A DNA stretch of 64,000 bases, taken from positions 1 to 64,000 of the forward strand of contig JADYYS010000056.1 in the NCBI GenBank assembly GCA_020853525.1, read 5' to 3'. The stretch is from Ardenticatenales bacterium. Lineage in GTDB: Bacteria; Chloroflexota; Anaerolineae; Epilineales; Epilineaceae. Under the pieces are notes generated by a model that was not told the origin of the DNA, searched no databases, and was given only the letters and a program-made list of their open reading frames with translations. Shown here in pieces: positions 50,605 through 59,589 of this stretch. The number at the start of each line of letters is the position of its first letter. Positions within the stretch are counted from its first letter, which is position 1. Position numbers and translations under genes: made by a program.

Positions 50605-51677
50605 AGGGGGTTGTCGTCGTGCGTCGCGGGGCGATCCAAGATCGTCGCCTCTGCGTCGCCGTCCTCATCCTTCCGCCCGCGGACCCGATCGACGACGGAT
50701 TCGGCCAGCCCGCGCGCACCGGCCGTCGCCTCCGTGAGAAGCGCCCGGACCTCGCTGCCCTCGATGCGGCGCCCCTCGAGTGCCCAGCGCTCGACGACGA
50801 GGCCGATCACGCGCGTGCCGGCATAGGCCACGGCCACCTTGGGGACGATGCCGACGACCGGGATGAGCCCGACGAGCTCGCGCGCGATCTGGCGCATCAA
50901 CAGCCCGCCGCCGAGCACGCTGACGATCTCGCCGATCACATCGCGCGGTTGGCCGTTCTTGCCGGCGGCGAGGGCGATCTTGTAGGCCATGATCAACTGG
51001 TTCTTCGTCAGCACGATGACGTCGGCGGCGTTCAGCGGCAGGTTGAGGATCGGCACCCACTCGGCCAGCCCGGTCGTCGCGGCATACATCGCGTTCGCGC
51101 GCGCCGTCGGGTCGATGAGCGATGCGATGACGTTGCGGCGCAGCGCCGGCAGCTGGCGGGCAAGGGCGACACGGGCGCCGTCGTCGGCCGGGAGGCGCTC
51201 GAACAAGGCGGGCGCCAATTGCGCGACCAGCACGTCTCCCGGCAGTCCCGCCGGCAGCACGACGCGGGCGGTCTCGCCCGGCCGCGGCGTCGCGGCGCCG
51301 ACGAGGTCGACGGCGTCATCGTTCAGCACGACGCTCAGTGACGGGATGCGCAGCGCCCGCAGCCGCGACAGAGCGGTGCGCGCGACGGCGTCGGGATCGA
51401 CGCCGTCGTTGAGCACGAGGGCCACGGTGAACCCGTCGCTCGGTCCGGGTGCCGAAAGCCCGTCCGACGCCGCGAACGGCAGCGGCACGACGCGCACCCA
51501 GGGGTGGATGCCGTGCTTGCCCGGCGCGGCCGACAGCGCCTCGGCCAGCCGCGTCGCCGCGCCGACCTCGCCCACGACGTGCAGCGTGAACGGTTGATCC
51601 GCCTCGCGCTTGATCTCGCGCAGGTTCACCTCGCGCAACAGGTTGAACACGACCATGCCGCTGCCCAGCGCGCCCAT
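50601..51677 (-). CDS. DUF697-type membrane-associated protein
   Basis: 358 residues. The N-terminal part (NLREIKREADQPFTLHVVG, then VALVLNDGVDPDAVA) has an alternating pattern that resembles a degenerate GTPase-like domain but lacks a P-loop. The C-terminal half (about 200-330) matches DUF697: ANAMYAATTGLAEWVPILNLPLN, VIVLTKNQLIMAYKIALAAG, IGEIVSVLGGGLLMRQIAREL and GLIPVVGIVPKVAVAYAGTR, with two or three membrane-like helices. AGGAG lies 6 bases before the ATG. Function is unknown. Divergent from dnaX. Confidence 0.75.
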   Translation of the reverse strand: MGALGSGMVVFNLLREVNLREIKREADQPFTLHVVGEVGAATRLAEALSAAPGKHGIHPWVRVVPLPFAASDGLSAPGPSDGFTVALVLNDGVDPDAVARTALSRLRALRIPSLSVVLNDDAVDLVGAATPRPGETARVVLPAGLPGDVLVAQLAPALFERLPADDGARVALARQLPALRRNVIASLIDPTARANAMYAATTGLAEWVPILNLPLNAADVIVLTKNQLIMAYKIALAAGKNGQPRDVIGEIVSVLGGGLLMRQIARELVGLIPVVGIVPKVAVAYAGTRVIGLVVERWALEGRRIEGSEVRALLTEATAGARGLAESVVDRVRGRKDEDGDAEATILDRPATHDDNPL

Positions 51678-51826
51678 CGACTGCTCCTGTGGACAAAAGG
51701 ACGGCATCGCCCGCCCTGTCGACAACGCGGAAGCCGCGTCGGCGGGCGAAGTATACGCGGGCGGCCGAGCGCCGTTGCGTACAGCTTCGCGCAGGTCGAA
51801 CGGCACAGGCCACCACTCGCGAACGG

Positions 51827-51855
51827 TTGTTCGCCCTCGCCCTCGCTGCTACACT
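51827..51855 (+). promoter_or_regulatory. dnaX promoter giving a nearly leaderless transcript
   Basis: TTGTTC (51827-51832), 17 bases, TACACT (51850-51855). The predicted start near 51862 is only 4 bases before the dnaX ATG at 51866. No ribosome site precedes the ATG. Confidence 0.6.
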
Positions 51856-51865
51856 CGACCTTCCT

Positions 51866-53587
51866 ATGGCTGAAGCTCTCTACCGCCGCTGGCGGCCGAA
51901 GACGTTCGACGACGTCGTCGGGCAGGACCACATCACCGGCACGCTGCGCAACGCGCTCGCTGCCGGGCGTTTGGCGCATGCCTATCTGTTCACCGGCGTC
52001 CGCGGCACCGGCAAGACCACCGTCGCGCGCTTGCTGGCCAAGGCCGTCAACTGCACGGGCGACGACCCCGGCGGCCCACCGTGCAATGCTTGCCCGACGT
52101 GCCTGAGCATCGGCGAGGGCCGCTCCCTCGACCTCATCGAGATCGACGCGGCGTCGAACACCGGCGTCGATGATGTGCGCGACCTGCGCGACAAGATCGG
52201 CTACAGCCCAGCCGAGGCGCGCTACAAGGTCTACATCATCGACGAGGTCCACATGCTCTCGACGGCAGCGTTCAACGCGCTCCTGAAGACGCTGGAGGAG
52301 CCGCCGCCGCATGCCTTGTTCATCCTGGCCACGACCGAAGCTCACAAGGTCCCCGAGACGATCCAGTCGCGCTGCCAGCGCCACGACTTCCGACGCGTCG
52401 CACCCGCGCTGGTGGTGGGCAAGCTGACGCGCATCTGCGCCGCGGAAGGGCTCACCGCCGAACCGGCCGCACTCGATCTGCTGGCCCGCTACGCCACCGG
52501 CAGCCTCCGCGACGCCGAGAGCCTGCTCGACCAGGTCAGCGCCGCCGACGGTGCCGTGACCGTCGCCAGCGTGCACGCCGCGCTCGGCACGCCGGACGCA
52601 GCAGCCGTGTCTGCCATCGTCGCCGCGCTCGCCGACCGCGACGCGGCCGCCGGTCTGCGGGCGATCAACGCCTGTCTCGACGAAGGCACGGACGCACGCC
52701 AGCTTCAAGCGGGCATCCTCGATGCTCTGCGCCGCCTTCTGCTCATCCAGACCGGCATCTCCGACACGCTGATCGACGCCGATCCCGAGGACCTGCCGGC
52801 GCTCCGGGGTCTTGCGGAACGGATCCCGACACCGCTGCTCGTCGGTGCGATGCACCGCTTCGGCGACGCCCGCCCGTCCGCCGAGCACCACCAGCCGGCG
52901 CTGGCCATGGAGCTGGCGCTCGTCGAGTCGCTGCTCGCCTCGGCGTCGGCAGCCCCCGCAATGCCGCAGCCCCCGGCGCAAGGCGCGGTGGGACAACCCT
53001 CATCGTCGTCGGTCGCGACGCAGCGGCCGGCAGCCCACGCGGCCGCGCCGCCGTCGTCCCCGTCGTCCCCGTCGTCCCCGTCGTCCGTGTCGTCCGTGTC
53101 GTCCGTGTCGCCCCCTGCCGCCGCGTCGTCCCCGGCATCGACCGCCCGCGAGTCCCAGTCGGCCGATCCGCCGAGCCCGGGTCCGCTCGCCCCTTCCGGC
53201 GACGCTTCGACCCTCGCCACGCTGCGGGACCGCTGGCCGGCGATCGTCGACTCCGTGGCGCGGGCGGACCGGAACACGGCCGCGCTGCTCAAGGACTGTC
53301 GGCCGGTGGATGCCGACGAGGCATCGATCACACTCGGCTTCTTCTACGAGTTCCACTGCCGCCGAGCCGCCGAGCCCGCCCGCCGCGCCGCCATCGCCGC
53401 CGCGGTCGGTGCGGCGATCGGCGGAACGCGGGAGGTGCGCTGCACGGTCGTGCCCGCCGGCGAGGCCGACGCGGCGCGGCCGCGGACGAAGGCCGATCAC
53501 GCCAGGAACGACCCTGTCGTCCGCCATGCGATCGACGCGCTCGGTGCGCGCGTGGCGGGGATGAAGCCCGAATCCGAAGACCCGTGA
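51866..53587 (+). CDS. dnaX: DNA polymerase III tau/gamma subunit
   Basis: 573 residues. The clamp-loader ATPase is complete: YRRWRPKTFDDVVGQDHI, Walker A GVRGTGKTT near 44-52, zinc-binding CNACPTC, Walker B YIIDEVHML, sensor ATTEAHKVPETIQSRCQR. After domain III comes a Ser/Pro/Val linker encoded by 9-base repeats (about 53053-53110), then a C-terminal domain (LRDRWPAIVDSVARADRNTAALL). No A-run frameshift site of the E. coli type is visible. First gene of dnaX-ebfC-recR. Confidence 0.96.
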   Translation: MAEALYRRWRPKTFDDVVGQDHITGTLRNALAAGRLAHAYLFTGVRGTGKTTVARLLAKAVNCTGDDPGGPPCNACPTCLSIGEGRSLDLIEIDAASNTGVDDVRDLRDKIGYSPAEARYKVYIIDEVHMLSTAAFNALLKTLEEPPPHALFILATTEAHKVPETIQSRCQRHDFRRVAPALVVGKLTRICAAEGLTAEPAALDLLARYATGSLRDAESLLDQVSAADGAVTVASVHAALGTPDAAAVSAIVAALADRDAAAGLRAINACLDEGTDARQLQAGILDALRRLLLIQTGISDTLIDADPEDLPALRGLAERIPTPLLVGAMHRFGDARPSAEHHQPALAMELALVESLLASASAAPAMPQPPAQGAVGQPSSSSVATQRPAAHAAAPPSSPSSPSSPSSVSSVSSVSPPAAASSPASTARESQSADPPSPGPLAPSGDASTLATLRDRWPAIVDSVARADRNTAALLKDCRPVDADEASITLGFFYEFHCRRAAEPARRAAIAAAVGAAIGGTREVRCTVVPAGEADAARPRTKADHARNDPVVRHAIDALGARVAGMKPESEDP

Positions 53588-53633
53588 TCCCCCCGAACCC
53601 CGTAAGCGCCCCCGAATCACGAAGCCCGTCATT

Positions 53634-53663
53634 CCTGTAGGGGCGGGCCTCGTGCTCGCCCTT
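53634..53663. repeat. TAGGGGC-family palindrome between dnaX and ebfC
   Basis: CCTGTAGGGGCGGGCCTCGT followed by GCTCGCCCTT: a half element with an internal stem. It lies 47 bases after the dnaX stop and would sit inside the operon transcript. Confidence 0.55.
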
Positions 53664-53710
53664 CATCGCCAACGAACCCGCCCTCCCTCACCACCCAAGG
53701 AGCCCTCACA

Positions 53711-54067
53711 ATGGCCCGAGGCATGCCCCCACCCCCCATGAACCCCCGCGGCGGCCAGAGTCAGAACATGATGCGCCAGATCCAGGAAATGCAGGAGCGC
53801 ATGCTCCTCGAACAGCAGGCGCTCGGCGCCGCCACGGTCGAGGTGTCCGTGGGCGGCGGCGCCGTGACCGTGGTCATGAACGGGCACCAGAAGGTGCAGG
53901 AGATCCAACTCGATCCCCAGCTGCTCGATCCGGCCGAGGTCGACATGCTGCGAGACCTGCTGATCACGGCGATGAACCAAGCCGTCGAGCGTTCACAGGC
54001 GCTGGCGCACGCCCGGATGAGCGACGTGACGAAGGGCCTGCAGCTGCCGCCGGGGCTGGGGTTCTAG
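53711..54067 (+). CDS. ebfC: YbaB/EbfC nucleoid-associated protein
   Basis: 118 residues, the usual size. The helical NMMRQIQEMQERMLLEQQALG and the central beta part VEVSVGGGAVTVVMNGHQKVQEIQLDPQLLDP are the family core, followed by MLRDLLITAMNQAVERSQ. It binds DNA as a dimer and is classically found between dnaX and recR, as here. AAGGAG (53697-53702) lies 8 bases before the ATG. The N-terminus has an extra Pro-rich stretch (MPPPPMNPRGG). Confidence 0.95.
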   Translation: MARGMPPPPMNPRGGQSQNMMRQIQEMQERMLLEQQALGAATVEVSVGGGAVTVVMNGHQKVQEIQLDPQLLDPAEVDMLRDLLITAMNQAVERSQALAHARMSDVTKGLQLPPGLGF

Positions 54068-54068
54068 C

Positions 54069-54680
54069 TTGAGCAGCGCGCTCCCCCGCCCGGTCGCCCG
54101 CCTCATCGATGCGTTCGCGCGCCTGCCGGGCATCGGCCCCAAGACGGCGTCGCGGCTGGCGTTCCATCTGCTGCGGATGCCGGACGACCACGCGCTGCAG
54201 CTGTCCGAGGCCCTCCGCGCCCTCAAGGAGAGCGTCGTCCACTGTCAGCGCTGCTACAACATCGCCGAGACGAGCCCGTGCGAGGTATGCGCCGATCCGT
54301 CCCGCGACAGCGGAACGGTCTGCGTGGTCGAGGAGCCTCTTGACGTGATCGCGCTCGAGCGGACCGGCGAGTACAAGGGTCTCTACCACGTGCTGCATGG
54401 CGCCATTTCGCCCGTCGACGGCATCGGCCCGACGGACCTGCGGATCGACGAGCTCGTCCGCCGGATGGGTGTCGAGCCGATCCGCGAGATCATCCTGGCC
54501 ACGAATCCGTCCCTCGAGGGCGATGCGACGGCCATGTTCATCGAGCGCGCCCTGCGCGCGAACGGCAGCGAGGTCCGCCTGACGCGTCTCGCCCGCGGCC
54601 TGCCGGTCGGCGGCGACATCGAGTATGCCGACGAGGTGACGCTTGGTCGGGCGATGACGGGGCGGAGCGAGGTTCGATAG
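54069..54680 (+). CDS. recR: Recombination mediator RecR
   Basis: 203 residues from a TTG one base after the ebfC stop. The N-terminal helix-hairpin-helix has FARLPGIGPKTASRLAFHLL, the zinc finger is CQRCYNIAETSPCEVC, and the TOPRIM domain has VCVVEEPLDVIALERTGEYK and ATNPSLEGDATAMF. With RecO/RecF it loads RecA on gapped DNA. Its stop codon is the TAG that opens the palindromic element at 54678. Confidence 0.96.
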   Translation: MSSALPRPVARLIDAFARLPGIGPKTASRLAFHLLRMPDDHALQLSEALRALKESVVHCQRCYNIAETSPCEVCADPSRDSGTVCVVEEPLDVIALERTGEYKGLYHVLHGAISPVDGIGPTDLRIDELVRRMGVEPIREIILATNPSLEGDATAMFIERALRANGSEVRLTRLARGLPVGGDIEYADEVTLGRAMTGRSEVR

Positions 54681-54728
54681 GGGCGGCCCGTCGCGCCCAA
54701 AGGGCGGTTGGGCGCCCGCCGCCCCTAC
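54678..54728. repeat. TAGGGGC-family element that carries the recR stop codon
   Basis: TAGGGGCGG (54678-54686) pairs with CCGCCCCTA (54719-54727), with an inner stem GCGCCCAA / TTGGGCGC. It is a nested, nearly closed hairpin. It doubles as the likely recR terminator. Confidence 0.8.
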
Positions 54729-54748
54729 ACCATCCGTCCCGTTGCCCT

Positions 54749-54754
54749 TATAAT
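54749..54754 (+). promoter_or_regulatory. -10 element of the SH3-type lipoprotein gene
   Basis: A perfect TATAAT (54749-54754). The -35 position falls on the end of the palindromic element (CCTACA region), without a good match. The leader is about 80 bases. Confidence 0.5.
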
Positions 54755-54840
54755 CGCGCGGTTGGCGCGGCCCGTGGTCGAGCCCAGCAACGATCCGCCC
54801 CCCGGTTGCCCATCCAGGTGCCCATCCAAGGAGTTGCGCC

Positions 54841-56406
54841 ATGGCGCGTCACCCATTGCGAGCCGCGCTGTTCATGACGTGTGCGGCCGTCACGCTGGCC
54901 GCGTGCGGCAAGAAGACGCCGGAGGACCTCGGGACGCCGACGGCAGCGGCGCCCGTCGCCGCCGGCCCGTCGCTGTCGGCCGTCGCCCCCAAGGTCGAGT
55001 ACAAGGTCAGCGAGACGGACCCGGCCACCGAGATTGCCGCCGGCGAGTCCGTGACGGTCACGCCGGGCGCAAACATCCTCATCGGCGAGAACGGCCACGG
55101 CGCTCTCGCCTGGCCCGAGTTCCTGACGAACGACCTGTACAGCGGCACGGATTCGCTGATCAGCCTGAGCGTGCCCGAGCGCCGCCAGGCGTTCCTGGAT
55201 CAAGCGTCCGGCACCGCGCGCTACCAGGTGGCCGGCGACGGGGCCGCCGAGGTGAAGGTCCGGGCGAACTGGATCGAAGTCAAGGTCGCCAGCGGCCCCG
55301 CGGACTTCGTGATCAGCTACATCCCCGGCGCCGACCCAACCGCGTGGGTCGTCATGTTGGACGGCACGGCAACCGTCGATCCCGTCCGAGCGGAGGGCGG
55401 CGGCGCATCCGCCACCACCGCCACCACGGTCACGCTTCGAACGGGCGAGGCGGCGGCATACACGGCCACGGCCTTCACGACCGAGGGTGCGTTGCCCAAG
55501 CCGCTCGGCATCGACCCCACCCAGGTCAAGGCCTGGCTGGAGCGACTGGGTACCGGTAGCGCCAAGACGTCGATCGCCGGTGTCGCCTTCCGCTGTGAGA
55601 TCAAGGGTGACGACGTCGGCCTGCGCGACACGCCGTCCGAGGACGCCGAGGCAGGCGAGGCGATCCCGGCCGGCACGGTCGTCGTCGTCACCGAGCGCGA
55701 CGACACCGCCAGCTGGCTCAAGGTGCGCCTGCTGGACGGCACCGACGAAGGCTGGCTCCCGGTGGACGCGTTGACGTGCCTCGCCCCGCCGGCAGACGCA
55801 CCCGTCGCGAGCGAAGAGGGCGTGGCGACACCGACCCCGCGCCCCCTCCCGACGCGCAACCCGTTCGTCGTGCCGATCACCACGCCGCTCCCCACCCCGA
55901 CCTACCTTGGCACACCATCCCCGACGCCCACCGTCGCCCTGAACATCAAGTTCAGCGCCGACAAGACCCGCATCACGGCCGGCGAGTGCGTGAACTTCAG
56001 CTGGGAAGTCGAGAACATCGACGCCGTCTACTTCAACGGCAAGCCCGCCACCGGCAAGGGCTCCTCCAAGGAGTGCCCGCCGACCTCGGCCACCTACACG
56101 CTGCGCGTCGTCCTCCGCGGCGGCGCCGAAGAGAAGCGCTCGATCGAGGTCAAGGTCGTGGCCAAGGATGCGACATCCACGCAGGCCGTCCCGCCGACGA
56201 AGACGATCGCGCCTCCGCCGGCGACGAACACGCCGGTGCCCGTTCCGCCTACGGCGACGGACGTGCCGCCGACCAGCGTGCCGCCCGCGCCGGCGACGAA
56301 CACCCCTGTGCCCGCAACCCCCGAACCCGCAACCCCCGAACCCGCAACCCCCGAACCCGCAACGCCTGAACCGGCCACCCCCGAGCCCCAGCCCACCACG
56401 CCGTAA
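54841..56406 (+). CDS. Lipoprotein with an SH3-type domain
   Basis: 521 residues. A lipobox LAAC with Cys22 (TLAACGKK) ends the signal peptide, so the protein should be lipid-anchored. Residues about 60-245 form an unassigned beta-rich domain (TLRTGEAAAYTATAF near its end). About 252-315 is a bacterial SH3 domain (GDDVGLRDTPSED, GEAIPAGTVVVVTERDD, WLKVRLLDGTDEGWLPVDAL). About 370-435 is an immunoglobulin-like module (INFSA-type: KFSADKTRITAGECVNFSWEV). The C-terminus is (PATPE)n repeats. AAGGAG (54828-54833) lies 7 bases before the ATG. A wall- or matrix-binding role is likely. Confidence 0.82.
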   Translation: MARHPLRAALFMTCAAVTLAACGKKTPEDLGTPTAAAPVAAGPSLSAVAPKVEYKVSETDPATEIAAGESVTVTPGANILIGENGHGALAWPEFLTNDLYSGTDSLISLSVPERRQAFLDQASGTARYQVAGDGAAEVKVRANWIEVKVASGPADFVISYIPGADPTAWVVMLDGTATVDPVRAEGGGASATTATTVTLRTGEAAAYTATAFTTEGALPKPLGIDPTQVKAWLERLGTGSAKTSIAGVAFRCEIKGDDVGLRDTPSEDAEAGEAIPAGTVVVVTERDDTASWLKVRLLDGTDEGWLPVDALTCLAPPADAPVASEEGVATPTPRPLPTRNPFVVPITTPLPTPTYLGTPSPTPTVALNIKFSADKTRITAGECVNFSWEVENIDAVYFNGKPATGKGSSKECPPTSATYTLRVVLRGGAEEKRSIEVKVVAKDATSTQAVPPTKTIAPPPATNTPVPVPPTATDVPPTSVPPAPATNTPVPATPEPATPEPATPEPATPEPATPEPQPTTP

Positions 56407-56444
56407 CACAACGGCGCGCACACGACGGCCATCGCGAAAACGCC

Positions 56445-56715
56445 CCGCCGCCCACGTTGTCCTGTAGGGGCAGGTCCCCGTGCCTGCCCCCAGGCCCCCC
56501 AAATACCCGCCACCCCCGGCCCAACCCCCCAACACCCGCCCGTTGGGCGGTTGGGCCGGGCGCATGAGGGGCCGGGCGCATGATGGGCCGGGGTGGGATG
56601 GGGTGGGATGGGGTGGGGTGCGATGGGATGGGGTGTGGGCCGGGGGTGTGGCTGGGGCCGGGGGGTCTGGGGGCAGGCACGGGGACCTGCCCCTACAGGA
56701 CAACGTGGGCGGCGG
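56445..56715. mobile_element. MITE-like element with 56-bp inverted repeats
   Basis: The arms 56445-56500 and 56660-56715 are reverse complements at 55 of 56 positions. The inner parts carry the family core CCTGTAGGGGCAGGTCCCC. The 159-base centre is strongly strand-asymmetric: C-rich with CCGGCCCAACCCCCC, then G-rich with GGGATGGGGTGGGATGGGGT repeats. It contains no gene. It fills nearly the whole gap between the lipoprotein and the convergent VWA gene. The structure resembles a non-autonomous transposable element or a large terminator. Confidence 0.75.
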
Positions 56716-56751
56716 ATCGCGGCGGGCGGGCGTTGCGCGTTTCCGCGCGTG

Positions 56752-59589
56752 TCACCGACACCCGACGTCGCCTGCGATCTCCCGGTAGACCGTCCCCAGC
56801 TCGCCCGCCGACGGCGCGAAGCGGTACAACGATGTGTCCGTAGCGACCCGCGCCAGGAGCTCGCCCGCCGCATCCTCGCCCAGTCCGACCGCGAACACCG
56901 ACACGGCTTCCACACGCGCCCGCGCGGCCGCTGCCAGCACATCCGCCTCGGACCCCCCATCCGGACGGCCGTCCGTCAGCAGCACGACGATCTGGCGCAC
57001 ACCCGGCCGCACCGCCGCCTCGAGCACGTCAAGAGCCGTCCCGATCCCGAGATCGATGCGCGTTCCGACGCCCGTCGTCAGGCCCGTCAGACCGCTCCGC
57101 AGCCGCGCCCGGCTGGCAGTCAGCGGCTGGACGACGCGCGCCGCATTGTCGAACGCGACAACGGCCGCCTGATCACGCGGCAGGTGGATCAAGTCGATGA
57201 AGCTCCGTCCCGCCTCCGTCGCCGCCGCCAGCTTGTCGCCGGCCATCGACGACGACGTGTCGATCGCCAGGACGACCTGCACCACCGGGCGGCGCGCCGG
57301 ATCGCAGTAGAAGCGCTCGGCGATCGGCAGGAACAGCCGCACCCGCCGGTGTGCCGTTGTCGCTGTCGCCGTCGACGGAACGGGTCGCCCTGTCGGCGAG
57401 GCCGACGGCCAGGCGATCGTCGTGGCACTGGCCGTCGCGGTCGTCGTCGCGATGGGTGTGCCGGGGGTATCCGTCGGCAGCGCCGTGGGCACTTCGGTCG
57501 CGCCGTCCGTCGGCGTGGGCTCGACGTCAGGCGTGGCCGTCGGGCCGCACACGGACCGCCAGGACAGACGCACCGGCTGCGACGCGTACCGCGCCCCGTC
57601 CGCCAGCGCGTGCAGCGTCAGGTCGTACGTACCGTCCGGCGTCAACGGCGGCGGTGCGACCGTGACGTCGAACGCCCTTTCGATCCCTTCCGGAGGCACC
57701 GCCAAGTCGAGATGCTCCCTCGGCGACCACATCACCCACGGCGCCAGCACGACCGGTTCGACATCGCCCGCCAACCTCCGCACTTGCCGTCCCGTGGAGC
57801 CGACGAGCGACGTCAACGCGGCGGGCAGCTCGCTGGCGGCGCCGACCTCCATCGCACCGCCCCCCGGCGCCGTGCGCAGCGCCCAATCGCGCCAGTACGC
57901 CGTCAGCCGATCCGGTCGCCCGCGCACCCCCGCCGGGGCCGTGCCCGTCACCCCGACGACGAGCGTGATCCCGGCATCCGCCAAGTCCGGCAGCACCGAC
58001 TGCCAATCCAGATCATCCGCCGAATACGGCGCCATATCCGGCCCGCTGTCCCGCCAGCGCACCGGCAATCCGGGCGACCAGATCCCCGGCACAAACCCGC
58101 CGACGACACCCGCGTTCAGATCCTCATCCCGCGGCACCGAATCCCCGAACAGGGCGATCACCTTCCTCGCACCGGCCCGCCAGCCCATCCGCGGGTCGTC
58201 GATCACCCCGCGAAGGGCAGCCGCATACGCCTCCGGCTCGTCCCCTCCCCCGCCCGCCCAGAGCTCCCCCGCCGCCACCGCCAGATCCGCCGGCTCCGTC
58301 GACAGCGCCCCGCGCAGCCGCCAGGGCCAGTCCGTCGCCTGCCCGGCCGCGCCGTACGGGACATCGCGCACGTCGACGACCGCCACCGCGACATCGGGCG
58401 CCAAGTCCCTCAGGCGCGCCGCCAGCTCGATCGCCCGCGCCCTGGCGGTGGACACGACGGCTTCCATGCTGCCCGTCGTGTCGAACACCAGCACGACGTC
58501 CGTCCGCGGCGCCACCGACGGCAGCTCGACCGCCAGCGCCAGCCGTGCCGGCTCGCCCGGGCAGGCCGCGACGTCGACGACCCCGCGGAGCGTAGTCGGC
58601 ATCGACGTCGGCGGCGGCGAACCCGCCGTCGCCGTCGCCCCGGCACCGCCGGGCGCGAAGATCGCCACGCGCCGGTTGCCCCGGTCCGCGACCCAGACCC
58701 GCCCATCCGGCCCAACCGCCATGTCGCTCGCCATCCGCAGCTCTCCGGCGCCGGGGCCGAAGCCGCCGAAACGGGCGATCGGCGCGCCTCGGCTGTCGAG
58801 CGTGAAGACCGTGTCGTCCGCCAGGAGCGCGACGACGCCATCGTCCGCCGTGTGCGCGACGGCGACCGGCCGCTCGGGCAGCGGCCAGCGGGCTACCGGG
58901 TTGCCGTCGCCGTCGAAGAACGCCAGCCGCCGATTGCCGAAGTCCGCCACCACACGGCGGCCGTCAGCCAGCACGTCGACGTCGAGCGGCGCCAGGAAGC
59001 TGCCGGGTCCCATGCCGGCCGTGCCGAGGCGCTGGCGCAGAATCCCGCTCGCCGCGTCGTACCCCACCAGCCGCGCATTCGCTATATCCACGCCGTACAC
59101 CCGATCACCCGTTGCCGCCAACCCCCGCGCCGAAGGCCCGAAGTCCGGATGGCCGTCCCCGGCTGGACGATCGAACCGCACGCCGCCGCCCGCGTCGTAC
59201 CCCACCAGCTGATCCGCCGTGGCGATGACCAGCAAGCCGTCCGGCAGCGACGCGACGGCCAGCGGCAGCAGCTCCCGCCCCTGGCTGTCGCGCGGCACGC
59301 GGCTGGCCGTGATGGTGCCGGCGGCGTCGACGAAGCGCAGGGCCGGGAACGCGGCGGGCTGGGCCACAGTGGGTGCGACGGCGATGACGGCGCTGCCGTC
59401 CGGGGCGACAGCAAGCGCGACGGGCTCGCCGTCGGGGATCGGGATTTCGGAGGCGAACGTGAAGTCGCCGGGGCCGAGCCGGTGCACGGCCCGCCCAGGA
59501 GGCGTTGGCGCGAGGCCGACGGTGGCGCAGAGCGACAGCGCCGCGGCGAGCGAAAGGGCGAACCCGACTCGACCGGACGCGCCGCTCAT
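56752..59589 (-). CDS. Secreted beta-propeller protein with two VWA domains
   Basis: 945 residues. The ATG at 59589 overlaps the upstream stop (ATGA); a GTG at 59595 is the alternative. A signal peptide (VGFALSLAAALSLCATVGLA) is followed by NHL-type repeats (about 40-320: GPDGRVWVADRGNRRVAIF, GRRVVADFGNRRLAFFDGDG). VWA 1 lies at about 355-560 (MIDAS VFDTTGSMEA). A Pro/Thr linker carries VRLFLPIAERF. VWA 2 lies at about 760-930 (AIDTSSSMAGDKL, LLTDGRPDGG). VWA domains bind ligands through a metal. It is a paralogue of the next gene upstream and forms an operon with it. Confidence 0.85.
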   Translation of the reverse strand: MSGASGRVGFALSLAAALSLCATVGLAPTPPGRAVHRLGPGDFTFASEIPIPDGEPVALAVAPDGSAVIAVAPTVAQPAAFPALRFVDAAGTITASRVPRDSQGRELLPLAVASLPDGLLVIATADQLVGYDAGGGVRFDRPAGDGHPDFGPSARGLAATGDRVYGVDIANARLVGYDAASGILRQRLGTAGMGPGSFLAPLDVDVLADGRRVVADFGNRRLAFFDGDGNPVARWPLPERPVAVAHTADDGVVALLADDTVFTLDSRGAPIARFGGFGPGAGELRMASDMAVGPDGRVWVADRGNRRVAIFAPGGAGATATAGSPPPTSMPTTLRGVVDVAACPGEPARLALAVELPSVAPRTDVVLVFDTTGSMEAVVSTARARAIELAARLRDLAPDVAVAVVDVRDVPYGAAGQATDWPWRLRGALSTEPADLAVAAGELWAGGGGDEPEAYAAALRGVIDDPRMGWRAGARKVIALFGDSVPRDEDLNAGVVGGFVPGIWSPGLPVRWRDSGPDMAPYSADDLDWQSVLPDLADAGITLVVGVTGTAPAGVRGRPDRLTAYWRDWALRTAPGGGAMEVGAASELPAALTSLVGSTGRQVRRLAGDVEPVVLAPWVMWSPREHLDLAVPPEGIERAFDVTVAPPPLTPDGTYDLTLHALADGARYASQPVRLSWRSVCGPTATPDVEPTPTDGATEVPTALPTDTPGTPIATTTATASATTIAWPSASPTGRPVPSTATATTAHRRVRLFLPIAERFYCDPARRPVVQVVLAIDTSSSMAGDKLAAATEAGRSFIDLIHLPRDQAAVVAFDNAARVVQPLTASRARLRSGLTGLTTGVGTRIDLGIGTALDVLEAAVRPGVRQIVVLLTDGRPDGGSEADVLAAAARARVEAVSVFAVGLGEDAAGELLARVATDTSLYRFAPSAGELGTVYREIAGDVGCR

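Noticed and set aside
51866-53587. Programmed frameshift site in dnaX.
   Set aside because: No A-rich slippery heptamer with a following stem was found, and the frame runs intact to the C-terminal domain.
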